The notes beneath the pieces were generated by a model. That model was not told the DNA's origin and ran no database searches. It worked only from the letters and a program-made list of their open reading frames with translations. The position numbers and the translations under genes are program-made. This document shows, one piece after another, positions 45,215 through 53,349 of a DNA stretch of 64,000 bases. The stretch is from PCC-7336 sp039817825 (lineage in GTDB: Bacteria > Cyanobacteriota > Cyanobacteriia > Thermostichales > PCC-7336), in assembly GCA_039817825.1 (NCBI GenBank), contig JBCBVA010000004.1, positions 1 through 64,000 of the forward strand. The letters are read 5' to 3'. Numbering within the stretch: the first letter of the stretch is position 1; the number at the start of each line of letters is the position of its first letter.

Positions 45215-45805
45215 TTACTCATAGTAAAACGCTAAAAAGAGATGGAATCCCAGCATGACAGTGAACAGGCTGACTAAAACGATGTGAACTCCCAGCCATA
45301 CAGACCGGAGCTGGCGAATCAGTTGGCCCTTTGGAATTGCTGAGAGACCGCCTACCGGAAGCAGCGAAACCTTACGCGCAGTCAAACCGACCAGTCGAGT
45401 TTCTACCGCAACCCCCATCATGGCGATTAGGGACAAGACAAGAAAAACGACTAAAAATGCTTGGTTGAATACGCTACCCCCTGCGCCAAAGCTGTGGACT
45501 AGCGTTGCTCCAATAAACCCGACTCCCAAGAAAATATGTAAGCTACGCCAGAAAAAGATTGAACCGGGCAGCTTAATTTTCCAGCGACTTCCTCGCTTTC
45601 GCAGAGTCAAAATCATTTCAATGGCAAAAAATCCCAGACAAACAAATCCCGTAATTTCTTTGTACAGTCCCCGTCGCAAAATTTGGTGGGTGTAAAACGC
45701 CGTATCTCGAATCAGAGGGAGATAGGCATCGCTCAGGATGAATGGCACCACTAAAACGATTGAAATTACAGCCAATACTGAGAGCGTTGGGAACGTAGGT
45801 TTCAT
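45215..45805 (-). CDS. Multi-histidine membrane protein, probable b-type cytochrome
   Basis: The 196-residue protein has about five membrane helices: residues 8-30, 50-66, 88-106, 114-134 and 170-193. Histidines placed within or at the ends of helices include YTHQILRRG, WRSLHIFLG, ATLVHSFG, WLGVHIVLV and LGFHLFLAF. The four helix-embedded ones could bind two hemes, as in b561-type or ferric-reductase-like proteins. No named family is certain. Next to lumenal multiheme cytochromes it could pass electrons between the quinone pool and them. A strong palindrome separates it from the cytochrome genes upstream. Confidence 0.6.
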   Translation of the reverse strand: MKPTFPTLSVLAVISIVLVVPFILSDAYLPLIRDTAFYTHQILRRGLYKEITGFVCLGFFAIEMILTLRKRGSRWKIKLPGSIFFWRSLHIFLGVGFIGATLVHSFGAGGSVFNQAFLVVFLVLSLIAMMGVAVETRLVGLTARKVSLLPVGGLSAIPKGQLIRQLRSVWLGVHIVLVSLFTVMLGFHLFLAFYYE

Positions 45806-45975
45806 GAGTCAGCCTGAAGCACGGTTTAGATCTGGGCTAGCGATCGACGGGATACAAAAATAGATGCCTTATACAACAGGTGTCTTAATGGGTTTGAGTG
45901 GCTAAATTGTTCGGCGAGCCACACAAAAAACGGTCAGTCGCTGTCAGTCGCTCAGGAATGAGATCGGTGTGGAGA

Positions 45976-46001
45976 CAGGCTCCGATCGCGATCGGAGCCT
46001 G
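45976..46001. terminator. 26-bp perfect palindrome after the cytochrome genes
   Basis: CAGGCTCCGATCG (45976-45988) meets its exact inverse (45989-46001) with no loop bases. It lies 17 bases past the stop codon of the leftward monoheme gene, so it probably ends or weakens transcription before the b-type protein gene. It contains a GCGATCGC-related core. Confidence 0.55.
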
Positions 46002-46017
46002 CCCACAGGGATGAGAC

Positions 46018-46695
46018 CTAAGCGTCACCCAACGGCAAGTTGATGACCACACCACCCATGACATCGTCTAGAGCAAACACTTTATCGGGATAGCGTTCTA
46101 GGTGAATCGGGTGAGTGTTGTGGCATGTGACGCAAGCTTCAGCCACCGCCTTATCGGGGTACATCGCTGTCATGTATCGCTGGCCAGCAATTTCTTGCTC
46201 GATCTTGACAGGCGCGCCAGTGTCTTCCATCTCCTTGATGGCGTCTTTCTCAAAATCAGTTTTGGGAGAATGCGCATCGTTGATATTCCAACTGGAGATC
46301 AAACCGATGGTGAAACCACCCGCCAGATCGTTTGCGGAGGTGACTTCGGACGCCAGACGGAACATTTGTGCGGGGAGAGGAATGCCATCCTCGTCTTCCC
46401 AAAATTCGGTGGAATGAGCGTCAACCACAGCCCCTTCACGCTCAACCGGCTCGCCTTCTAACAGCGTGACGCGGTTCACAACGTGCTTCACATAGGCGGT
46501 CCGTCCACCTAATGCAGTTGCAGCAATGTAGTCAACAACTTTATCCGGGGCAATACCTGCAGGAGCGGATGCTTGGGGAGCACCACCACTGCAAGCCACA
46601 ACCGTAAATGCGGCAGCGACAAGGAATGTGGAGACAGCCAAGGTACGGGGCTTGAATTTGCCCAGCCAGGCTCGGATTGTCGATAAGAGTTTCAT
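46018..46695 (-). CDS. Monoheme c-type lipoprotein, DUF3365 (Tll0287-like)
   Basis: The 225-residue protein starts with a signal helix ending in TVVACSG, where Cys35 fits a lipobox, so it is probably lipid-anchored. The DUF3365 domain follows (AATALGGRTAYVKHVVNRV, MFRLASEVTSAN, SWNINDAHSPKTDFEKDAI), and a single heme site CVTCH is at residues 188-192. The DUF3365 protein Tll0287 of Thermosynechococcus is a structurally studied c-type cytochrome of the same kind; its function is not settled. The gene is the third of three cytochrome genes in a row. Confidence 0.85.
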   Translation of the reverse strand: MKLLSTIRAWLGKFKPRTLAVSTFLVAAAFTVVACSGGAPQASAPAGIAPDKVVDYIAATALGGRTAYVKHVVNRVTLLEGEPVEREGAVVDAHSTEFWEDEDGIPLPAQMFRLASEVTSANDLAGGFTIGLISSWNINDAHSPKTDFEKDAIKEMEDTGAPVKIEQEIAGQRYMTAMYPDKAVAEACVTCHNTHPIHLERYPDKVFALDDVMGGVVINLPLGDA

Positions 46696-46772
46696 GAACA
46701 GAGGCCCTCAAATGAGTACTAATTCAACGGGGGAGCGGCTAGCCGGTTAGGGCCAGCAAACTTGCGAGACGA

Positions 46773-47603
46773 CTAACGGTTATTCCTGCGATCGCGCTTT
46801 GCCCGAACCATCGCAAGCGATTCGTGGTTGCGATCGGGCAGGCGAGCAAAATTCTCGGTAACCAAGTCGTCATCAAAAACTGCGTTGTAAGCAAATTCGA
46901 AACCGTGACAGTTCATACACACATCCGCCACCATGCGATCGCCCGGCTTCAGGGTGAAGGTGTTGTTATGGTTCACCCGTACCTCTCCGCTGATTGTCTG
47001 GCGAGGTAGATGGCAGGTGGCGCAGGTCACTTCACCTGCACCGGGACGTGGCAGATTTTCATTGCCTGTCAGCAGTCCTGCATGCTTGGAGTTGACGTAA
47101 TTTAGCGAGTGGTCGTCGCTATGGCAGGTGAGACAAGCATCTACCGATGCTGTATGCATATCTTGTGCGTGGACGTCATGGCAGGTGTTGCAGTTCATCT
47201 CGGTGCCGTGGGCATTCGGCTGCATCGGCAACAGAGCCATCTCAGGGGTTAAGGGGGACTGCCCCTCTAACGTGCGAATCCCGTGCTTGCCCAGTAGGAA
47301 CGTCTCAGTGGAGAACTCGTGGCATTGGCGACAGCTTTCTTGGTCGGGGCTAGCCACAAATTCCCCCGTGTCTTCCACTTGGTGGCAGCTGGTGCAGTTC
47401 ACCCCCTGCAGAGCGTGCGTGCTACCCGTCCACAGGTCTGTTGCTTCATCCACGGTCAGAGCACTTGCCGCTGCGGGCCAGACCACTAGGCTCAGCAGCA
47501 GAATCATCAATGGAAGACAGGCCGCGAGCGCTCCTGCAAGGCCTGCCTCCTTCCTGCTTTTAGGAAGGGGCGACATACGTCTAGCCAATCGAATCGTTCG
47601 CAT
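46773..47603 (-). CDS. Exported hexaheme cytochrome c
   Basis: ATG 47603 overlaps the upstream gene's TAA by one base (TAATG), which decides the start and indicates coupled translation. The 276-residue protein has a signal helix near residues 22-47 and six CxxCH heme sites (Cys70, 91, 138, 157, 194, 229). Between them are LLGKHGIRTLEGQSPLTPEM, MNCNTCHDVHAQDMH and ATCHLPRQTI, and a final CMNCHGFEFAYNAVFDDDLV. The pattern resembles proteins often labelled cytochrome c nitrite-reductase-like or HAO-related, but no CxxCK site or catalytic Tyr cross-link motif is evident. It is probably an electron carrier or small reductase in the lumen or periplasm. Confidence 0.85.
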   Translation of the reverse strand: MRTIRLARRMSPLPKSRKEAGLAGALAACLPLMILLLSLVVWPAAASALTVDEATDLWTGSTHALQGVNCTSCHQVEDTGEFVASPDQESCRQCHEFSTETFLLGKHGIRTLEGQSPLTPEMALLPMQPNAHGTEMNCNTCHDVHAQDMHTASVDACLTCHSDDHSLNYVNSKHAGLLTGNENLPRPGAGEVTCATCHLPRQTISGEVRVNHNNTFTLKPGDRMVADVCMNCHGFEFAYNAVFDDDLVTENFARLPDRNHESLAMVRAKRDRRNNR

Positions 47604-48223
47604 TAGTTCCCCCACAGCTCGCGATTGAGGTCAGGGGAGGGAGTGGTTGCCACCTGAGGAACAATCTCCCGTTCCAGTCGCTTCGGCTCCGGCAGCCAAT
47701 CCGGTTGATCCAAGTTCGCCCGTAAGAAGCCGGTGGATATCGAGCGGTGATCGTGGTAGTTGTGACAGCCTGCCGTCCAACATCCGTCAGGGGTAAAGCC
47801 GATGTGGCTGTCCAGGCGATCGGAGCTTTCGGCATCAATAATGTGGTCGTGGCAGCTCATGCACAGATCGGGAGGAATATTGACTCCACGAGCAAACATG
47901 GGCATGTGCTCTTCGTGGCAAGTGGTGCATGTGAGGACATCCAGCTCCTCCAAGTAAGTGGCCCAGCGGGGATCGCGAAACTTGCTCAACCCGTGAATAT
48001 CCTCTGCCATTTCTGCTTCGTGACAGCGGTTACAGGTGTCGTTACTGACCTTCTGAAACCCCTGGTGACAGGACTGACAAGAGGCTTCAAATACTTGGTG
48101 TCCTGACGATGTGGCTCCGGGCAAAAAGGCGGTGCGTTGATCCAGCCCGAAGGCAAACACAATCGCACCGGCAGCGATCGCCAAGACCGCTATCCCTATC
48201 ACTGCCGTTCTCAACTTCAACAT
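47603..48223 (-). CDS. Membrane-anchored pentaheme cytochrome c
   Basis: The 206-residue protein has one N-terminal helix (VIGIAVLAIAAGAIVFAFG) that may stay as an anchor. Five heme sites follow: CQSCH (49-53), CNRCH (64-68), CTTCH (99-103), CMSCH (121-125), and an unusual CWTAGCH (148-154) with four residues between the cysteines. CX4CH is known in some cytochromes c3. The gross layout (anchor plus a few hemes) recalls NapC/NirT-type quinol dehydrogenases, but the sequence looks more like the c3/c7 group. Its stop codon overlaps the hexaheme gene start. Confidence 0.82.
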   Translation of the reverse strand: MLKLRTAVIGIAVLAIAAGAIVFAFGLDQRTAFLPGATSSGHQVFEASCQSCHQGFQKVSNDTCNRCHEAEMAEDIHGLSKFRDPRWATYLEELDVLTCTTCHEEHMPMFARGVNIPPDLCMSCHDHIIDAESSDRLDSHIGFTPDGCWTAGCHNYHDHRSISTGFLRANLDQPDWLPEPKRLEREIVPQVATTPSPDLNRELWGN

Positions 48224-48310
48224 GCAAACTGCAAACCATCGACAACCTGCGAGCTACAAACCAACATGGCTTTGCTTGCAAATGGCTGTGGTGCTCTCGT
48301 CGCTTTCTGT

Positions 48311-48340
48311 AAGAACCGAGCGCTGTAAGGACCGGTTCTT
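48311..48340. other. Hairpin between the globin and pentaheme genes
   Basis: AAGAACCG (48311-48318) and CGGTTCTT (48333-48340) form a perfect 8-bp stem with a 14-base loop in the 185-base gap between two same-strand genes. It could be an attenuator or mRNA processing/stability element that sets different expression levels for the globin and the cytochromes. Confidence 0.4.
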
Positions 48341-48408
48341 CTCACCGCTGACCGGCGACCAACCAGCATCGGGCACGAGAGAAACAACACAGCTCAACAC
48401 TGCGCCCA

Positions 48409-48945
48409 TTACAGCAGGATCAATCCCAAAATCAGCAAGCCAATGGTGGCTCCTGCAACGGGCAATAACCCACCCCGATTGCCGTCATCAGGCGTCTCGG
48501 TCGTAGTCGCTTCGGGGGGGAGCGCAACCTCCTCAGAGGAGTAGTCGGCACCATCCAGCATCAGCTCGGTTACCGCACCGTACGCATCAACCCACGCTTG
48601 TTTCACATCAGGAGTCCAATCGTCCCCCAGGTACTGCTCGAAGGTTTGCAGCAGAGCGCCACCCACAATTGGGTAGTGAGCAGGAAGGGCACCGTACTGA
48701 ACGTGGCGAGCCCCTAGACCACGCAAGGTCGAACCTAGGACATCCCCTTTACGCAGGTTCTCTACTACTAAAACCAGCGATGCCAACAGTTTCTTCTGTT
48801 GCTCTTTGATATCGGTGTTGGCAAAGAGCGGCTTAGCTTCGGGAGCCGATTCAAATAGATTGCTGTAGAAAGACTCTGTGAAGGACGTGCCGTAGGGCTT
48901 AATTTTTTCGAAGCTACTTTCTAGCAACTCAACATTCAGAGACAT
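48409..48945 (-). CDS. Tail-anchored single-domain globin
   Basis: The 178-residue protein has a full-length (not truncated) globin domain at about residues 1-135, of the flavohemoglobin/Vitreoscilla type. The key residues are Tyr27 (B10, in SFYSNLF), Gln49 (E7) and the proximal His81 (F8, in GARHVQYGA). Tyr-B10 with Gln-E7 is the pocket of NO-dioxygenating globins. A disordered acidic linker (residues 136-158) leads to a C-terminal hydrophobic helix (LLPVAGATIGLLILGLILL) that should anchor it in the membrane. There is no reductase domain. It is the first gene of the leftward cytochrome run. Confidence 0.85.
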   Translation of the reverse strand: MSLNVELLESSFEKIKPYGTSFTESFYSNLFESAPEAKPLFANTDIKEQQKKLLASLVLVVENLRKGDVLGSTLRGLGARHVQYGALPAHYPIVGGALLQTFEQYLGDDWTPDVKQAWVDAYGAVTELMLDGADYSSEEVALPPEATTTETPDDGNRGGLLPVAGATIGLLILGLILL

Positions 48946-49536
48946 GCCTTTGCATCCTTGTTAATTGTGAGGAGGTAGGAACCATCACAAGCAATTCGCG
49001 CTCGAAAAACCACTTGCAGAACTCCGTACCAACAGCGTGCGTATTCCCTGGCTCAACCAAATCGGCTATCCAGTTGTCATACAAACGTAGCTCAAACCCA
49101 GCACTATATACCCGGTGCATGAGGCGACTGAAAGCAGCCAACTATAAGGAATAAAGCACTGGAGAATTGAACTGAAGAGCTAAACATACACCCAGAAACT
49201 TTTCTTCTTCCAATGCGTACAGAAAAAGTGAACTTACGGGAATTTACTGCATTAAGTCTGCACGTTAGGTGGTAGATGAGTGCTAGATCGTAGCCAGCAA
49301 TACTATTTTGCGATTAAATTCTCTAAAAATGCTCTTAGTGCATTTCACCTATTTGTTTAATGCATCGATCGGTTTGGAGCCTTAATGTGACGATCGGGAT
49401 TGGTCCCTTGTTGCGATTTTTGCATTTCCTCTATGCAAAAAAATATGGAAACATCTAAGAGTTGTACTGGAGAGTACAAATTCCCCTAGGAGGGATTTGG
49501 TTATGTGGGCATGCGATCGCACACAACTCTGTATAT
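48946..49536. promoter_or_regulatory. Shared divergent control region of the globin/cytochrome and ResB/ResC genes
   Basis: About 590 bases with several inverted repeats built on ATGC/GCAT: AAATGC-N7-GCATTT (49327-49345) and TTTTTGCAT-N7-ATGCAAAAA (49417-49441). A perfect TTGTACT-GGAG-AGTACAA hairpin is at 49462-49479. The two ATGC-type sites share a 7-base spacer, as expected for two sites of one dimeric regulator. A strong AGGAGGGA lies at about 49488-49495 but is followed by an ATG in another frame. A 70-codon reverse-strand frame at 48929-49141 is not called. Confidence 0.5.
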
Positions 49537-51423
49537 ATGCCAGGAAAACACAGCCGTTCCAGCAATCACCATCCGGCCATTCAATTTTTAGGCTCGGTTC
49601 AACTAGCAGTACCGCTGCTGGGAGCGATCGCAGCAATTTTGATCGGGACAACTCTGTACGAATCTCGTGTGGGGTCGGACATTGTTCAGCGGGAGATCTA
49701 TAAGAGTGCTTGGTTCGGGCTATTGATGTTTCTGCTAGCCGTCAACCTCTCCGTTTCAGCGTTAACTCGATTCCCCTGGCGCGGTGCCCGCAAGATTGGT
49801 TTTGCTCTGACTCACTTCGGTCTTGTCGTACTGATCGCCGGTTCGGCTGCGGTGATTCATGTTGGTATGGAAGGCATGCTGTCCTTGCGTACGGACGTTG
49901 CTGCCAATAATCTACTCAGGCTGCAGGGAGAATTGCTGGAAGTTATGCAACCCGAGGGCACAACCAGTGCCGTTGATGTGGCAGTGTCGGCAGATGGCAA
50001 GGTTCAAGACCAGCAGGTCGGCGGATTAAGGCTGGTGGACTATCGCGAACGCACCCTGTCTGTGACTCGATTTAAGCCGGACGGAGTGGCTGACAATCCT
50101 GCCCTACATCTATCTCTGACTAGTCAGAATATGGGGCAATCGGTGGAGCAATGGCTGGCGGTAACGCCGTCTAGCGCACAACAGGCTAATCTAGGCCCCG
50201 CCACACTACGGTTGGTAGCTGTCGATACGGACGCCGATCTCCGGGGCTTGATGGCTGCCCCATCCCAGGTTGCAGGCAAATGGGGAACGCTGGCGATCGT
50301 CAGTCGAGGGAAGACCCACGAGTTTGACGTGGAACAGTCTGTAGGACAAACCCTCCAATTACCTGGCAATGACTTGTCTGGCACTATCGCCGTCAACGTT
50401 GTCAACTTCTGGCCAGATTTTCGATTGAACAATCGCAACGAACCGGAAACGGTGTCCGACCAACTGCGCAATCCTGCCTTGCAGTTGCAGGTGAAGAGCC
50501 CGGCAGGAGTAGAGCGCTGGTTTGTGTTTGGCCGCTCTGATATTGAACCGGTACGAACGCTAGTGTCTGGTGACGCGATTGACGCGACGGTTACTTACCA
50601 GGCACCGACTCCTGAAGAGAATGTCTTTACGGCGATCGCCGTCTCCGATGGGCAGCTGTACTACACCGTCAACAGCTCCAAAGGATTCCAGTCGGGGCCT
50701 CTACAGCTCGATACCCCCGTCGAGTTGGGATGGGCAGATTTTCAACTAACGGTCACAGACTGGCTCCCGCAGGCTCGGATTGAACGAGAGGTAGTAGATG
50801 CTTCGCAGACCGACAACTCGCAATCGGCCAGTGCGGTCCCGGCGGTGCTAGTCGAATCTCTAAGCGGCGATCGGCAATGGTTGCAGTGGGGGGAACCTCA
50901 AGCAATTTCCAATCCGAGTTTAGATAACCCAGATGGCCAGCTATTTGCGATCTACAGTCCGAAATCAATGGAATTACCGTTTGCGGTTGCGCTTGAAGAC
51001 TTCATCGTGGAGCGCAACGAAGGTGCCGAGTCTGTGGCGATGTGGACTAGCCAAATTCGAATTGACGATCCCGAGCTAGGTCAGCACACCTTTCGCAAAG
51101 TGTGGATGAACCATCCCACCTGGTATCGCGGCTGGAAGATTGCTCAGGCGTCGTGGAATCCCGGCGACTTGCGGCAATCAACATTGCAGGTAAAGCGGGA
51201 GCCTGCCTGGGTAACGGCTTTTACCTGGACTGGCTCGTTATTAGTAGTCGCTGGAATTGGCGTGATGTTCTACGGGCAGGAGCTGGCCAAGAAATACCGT
51301 GAGCTCTTTGCTCGCGTCCGCAGTTCTGAATCCGGTTCGGACATTAGCTTGGAACCGAGTCTACCTACGGCCAGGCAACCCGCCATTGACGCTAACGATC
51401 GGTCTCCACAGACATCATCCTAG
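49537..51423 (+). CDS. ResB/Ccs1-like cytochrome c assembly protein, second system
   Basis: ATG 49537 gives 628 residues; the frame stays open to 49462 but without another good start. Membrane helices lie near residues 15-38 (LAVPLLGAIAAILIGTTLYES), 57-73 and 85-105 (THFGLVVLIAGSAAVIHVG). A very long extracytoplasmic domain of about 440 residues follows, then a last helix (TWTGSLLVVAGIGVMFYGQEL). WMNHPTWYRGWKIAQASWNP before the last helix is the ResB heme-delivery signature region. It is clearly different from the ccs1 product in this window and more like the ResB half of NrfI/CcsBA proteins that serve dissimilatory multiheme cytochromes. The companion ResC is downstream. Confidence 0.82.
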   Translation: MPGKHSRSSNHHPAIQFLGSVQLAVPLLGAIAAILIGTTLYESRVGSDIVQREIYKSAWFGLLMFLLAVNLSVSALTRFPWRGARKIGFALTHFGLVVLIAGSAAVIHVGMEGMLSLRTDVAANNLLRLQGELLEVMQPEGTTSAVDVAVSADGKVQDQQVGGLRLVDYRERTLSVTRFKPDGVADNPALHLSLTSQNMGQSVEQWLAVTPSSAQQANLGPATLRLVAVDTDADLRGLMAAPSQVAGKWGTLAIVSRGKTHEFDVEQSVGQTLQLPGNDLSGTIAVNVVNFWPDFRLNNRNEPETVSDQLRNPALQLQVKSPAGVERWFVFGRSDIEPVRTLVSGDAIDATVTYQAPTPEENVFTAIAVSDGQLYYTVNSSKGFQSGPLQLDTPVELGWADFQLTVTDWLPQARIEREVVDASQTDNSQSASAVPAVLVESLSGDRQWLQWGEPQAISNPSLDNPDGQLFAIYSPKSMELPFAVALEDFIVERNEGAESVAMWTSQIRIDDPELGQHTFRKVWMNHPTWYRGWKIAQASWNPGDLRQSTLQVKREPAWVTAFTWTGSLLVVAGIGVMFYGQELAKKYRELFARVRSSESGSDISLEPSLPTARQPAIDANDRSPQTSS

Positions 51424-51433
51424 TGTCTTGTCA

Positions 51434-51491
51434 GGCTTCCAGCCTGGGATATTCATCTCTCGGCAAATACAGTGCAGTCAGCCTGGAAGCC
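51434..51491 (+). repeat. Inverted repeat between the ResB-like and ResC-like genes
   Basis: GGCTTCCAG (51434-51442) and CTGGAAGCC (51483-51491) form a 9-bp stem. The sequence just before it, CTAGTGTCTTGTCAGGCTT from 51420, resembles the end of the foldback at 63625-63733, so it may be a fragment of the same element family. Confidence 0.45.
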
Positions 51492-51582
51492 GGTTCCCCA
51501 CAGGCCCAGGGTTTGTACCGGTCTTCAGTCCAGTTCTCCCGCCTTCAGTCCCACTATTCTTTGTTCGAATCCTCTTCGCCTT

Positions 51583-53304
51583 ATGAAAGCTCTCAAGTTT
51601 GTTCTCGGCATTCTGTTGGGCCTAGCCCTGATAGCCACACCTTTCAGCACTTGGCAACCAGCTCCAACGGCAGGATTGCAATCTCTAGCTGTGCAGCTAG
51701 ACGGTCGCAAGAAGCCGCTAGACACTGTTGCCCGCGAAACCGTGACGCAAATTCATGGTTCCACGTCCTATCGTTTAGAGGGTGGGGTTCGCGAGGATTA
51801 CTTCACTACCTTTATGGGGTTGTGGTTTAACGATCGTGATTGGAACCAAGAGCCATTTATTCTGGTGAACTACCGACCTCTCAAAGAGAGCGCCGGTTTG
51901 GATATCGAACGTAAGTATTTCAGTTTCAAAGAACTGATGCAGTCCAACCTGCCCGCCACGTTACGACAGGTGCGAGATAAACAAGCGGCAGAGGCCGAGC
52001 TATCTCGCGACGCTCGCGAAGCACTGACCGTGGCCGATCGCATGTCTCTGATGCTGGAAACGGTGGCTCGTGACGAACTACCGCTGGTGCCCCATCCCAC
52101 CGATCTCAAAGGCAAGTGGATGGGAATTCCGCAAGCTCTCGACAGTTATTCGGCAGATGAAGTTAGCGATCTGGCTGGCACGCTGGAGCTGATGAAGCTC
52201 ACCTATGCCGGACACAGAGCGCCGGAGGCAATCGAGCCGTTAGCTCTACAACTGCATACCCAATTGCAACAGCTGAGCCCTGAGATTTATCCAAGCGGGC
52301 GCACCCTATCCCGCGAAGTATTGTTCAATCGCCTGCACGCCTTCGGCAAAGCATGGCAAGTGTTTGCAGTCGCGTTTGTAGCCATGCTGGCTGTCACCTT
52401 TGTACCGCTACCGAACTGGTATTGGCTGCCAATCGGCACATTTACCGCTGGCTTGGGGATTCAGCTCTACGGCTTTGCCTTGCGCGTCATGGTGGCCGAT
52501 CGCCCTCCCGTCACGAACATGTACGAATCGGTTGTCTGGGTAGGATTTGGCATCGCTGCTTTGGCGCTAATCTTCGAACTCAAAAGCCGTGCTCGCTACT
52601 ACCTATTGGCAGCAGCTCCTCTGTCCATCTTGGCTCTAGTGTTGGCCGACAGCCTACCCGCAGTTTTGGATGCCAGCATCCAGCCCCTCGTCCCCGTCCT
52701 GCGCGATAACTTCTGGCTCAGCGTTCACGTCCCCACCATCACCCTGGGCTATGCCTGCTTTGCACTGGCTATGGGGCTGGGGCACATCATGTTGAGTCAA
52801 TACTGGCTGGCTCCAAACAATAAATCGCGAATTACCAAGCTCTCCAAGCTCAATTACAGCGTGCTTCAGGTGGGGATTTTGCTACTTGCTGCAGGGATCA
52901 TTTTGGGTGGCATTTGGGCCCACTTCTCGTGGGGACGGTTCTGGGGATGGGACCCGAAAGAAACTTGGGCGGCGATCGCCTTGCTCTGCTATCTGGCTCC
53001 GCTGCACGGACGGTTTGTGGGCTGGGTGAATACGTTTGGCATGGCAATAGCCAGTGTTGTCTCCTTCAATGCTGTTCTCATGGCCTGGTATGGCGTTAAC
53101 TTTGTGCTCGGTCAAGGTCTGCACAGCTACGGATTTGGAACGGGTGGTTCGGCTGGAATTGCGGCCCTGGTTGCTGCAGATCTCCTGTTCGTCGTAGCTA
53201 CAGCAGTTCGGTACAAGTTTCTGACCAGCGCCACAAAATCCGATGAGTCTTCAAGTTCTGCGCTCGACCCAGTCCTTGTTCAGCAATCCACTCCGGCACA
53301 GTGA
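51583..53304 (+). CDS. ResC/CcsA-like cytochrome c assembly protein, second system
   Basis: ATG 51583 gives 573 residues. An N-terminal helix is followed by about 230 extracytoplasmic residues that start VQLDGRKKPLDTVARE, a feature of the ResC half of NrfI-type CcsBA proteins and absent from the chloroplast-type CcsA. The C-terminal half has about eight helices and the heme-handling WWD motif WGRFWGWDPKETWA near residues 450-463, with conserved histidines in SVHVPTITLGYACF and LHGRFVGW. With the ResB-like protein it should move heme outward and attach it to CxxCH proteins. The natural clients are the multiheme cytochromes encoded divergently. Confidence 0.85.
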   Translation: MKALKFVLGILLGLALIATPFSTWQPAPTAGLQSLAVQLDGRKKPLDTVARETVTQIHGSTSYRLEGGVREDYFTTFMGLWFNDRDWNQEPFILVNYRPLKESAGLDIERKYFSFKELMQSNLPATLRQVRDKQAAEAELSRDAREALTVADRMSLMLETVARDELPLVPHPTDLKGKWMGIPQALDSYSADEVSDLAGTLELMKLTYAGHRAPEAIEPLALQLHTQLQQLSPEIYPSGRTLSREVLFNRLHAFGKAWQVFAVAFVAMLAVTFVPLPNWYWLPIGTFTAGLGIQLYGFALRVMVADRPPVTNMYESVVWVGFGIAALALIFELKSRARYYLLAAAPLSILALVLADSLPAVLDASIQPLVPVLRDNFWLSVHVPTITLGYACFALAMGLGHIMLSQYWLAPNNKSRITKLSKLNYSVLQVGILLLAAGIILGGIWAHFSWGRFWGWDPKETWAAIALLCYLAPLHGRFVGWVNTFGMAIASVVSFNAVLMAWYGVNFVLGQGLHSYGFGTGGSAGIAALVAADLLFVVATAVRYKFLTSATKSDESSSSALDPVLVQQSTPAQ

Positions 53305-53349
53305 GCTCGATCCCCGCAAGTAGGTGCAATGGGTTGGCAAAACGCTGGC

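Noticed and set aside
46773..47603. Calling the hexaheme protein a true nitrite reductase (NrfA) or hydroxylamine oxidoreductase
   Set aside because: No CxxCK active-site heme, fewer hemes than HAO, and about half the length of NrfA. Only a loose resemblance remains.
48929..49141. 70-codon leftward open frame upstream of the globin
   Set aside because: It overlaps the globin start, lacks a clear ribosome site and has no protein-like pattern.
51555..51580. GTTCGAATCC, a tRNA T-loop-like string
   Set aside because: Flanking bases do not form a T-stem and no acceptor or anticodon arm is present; it is the leader of the ResC-like gene.
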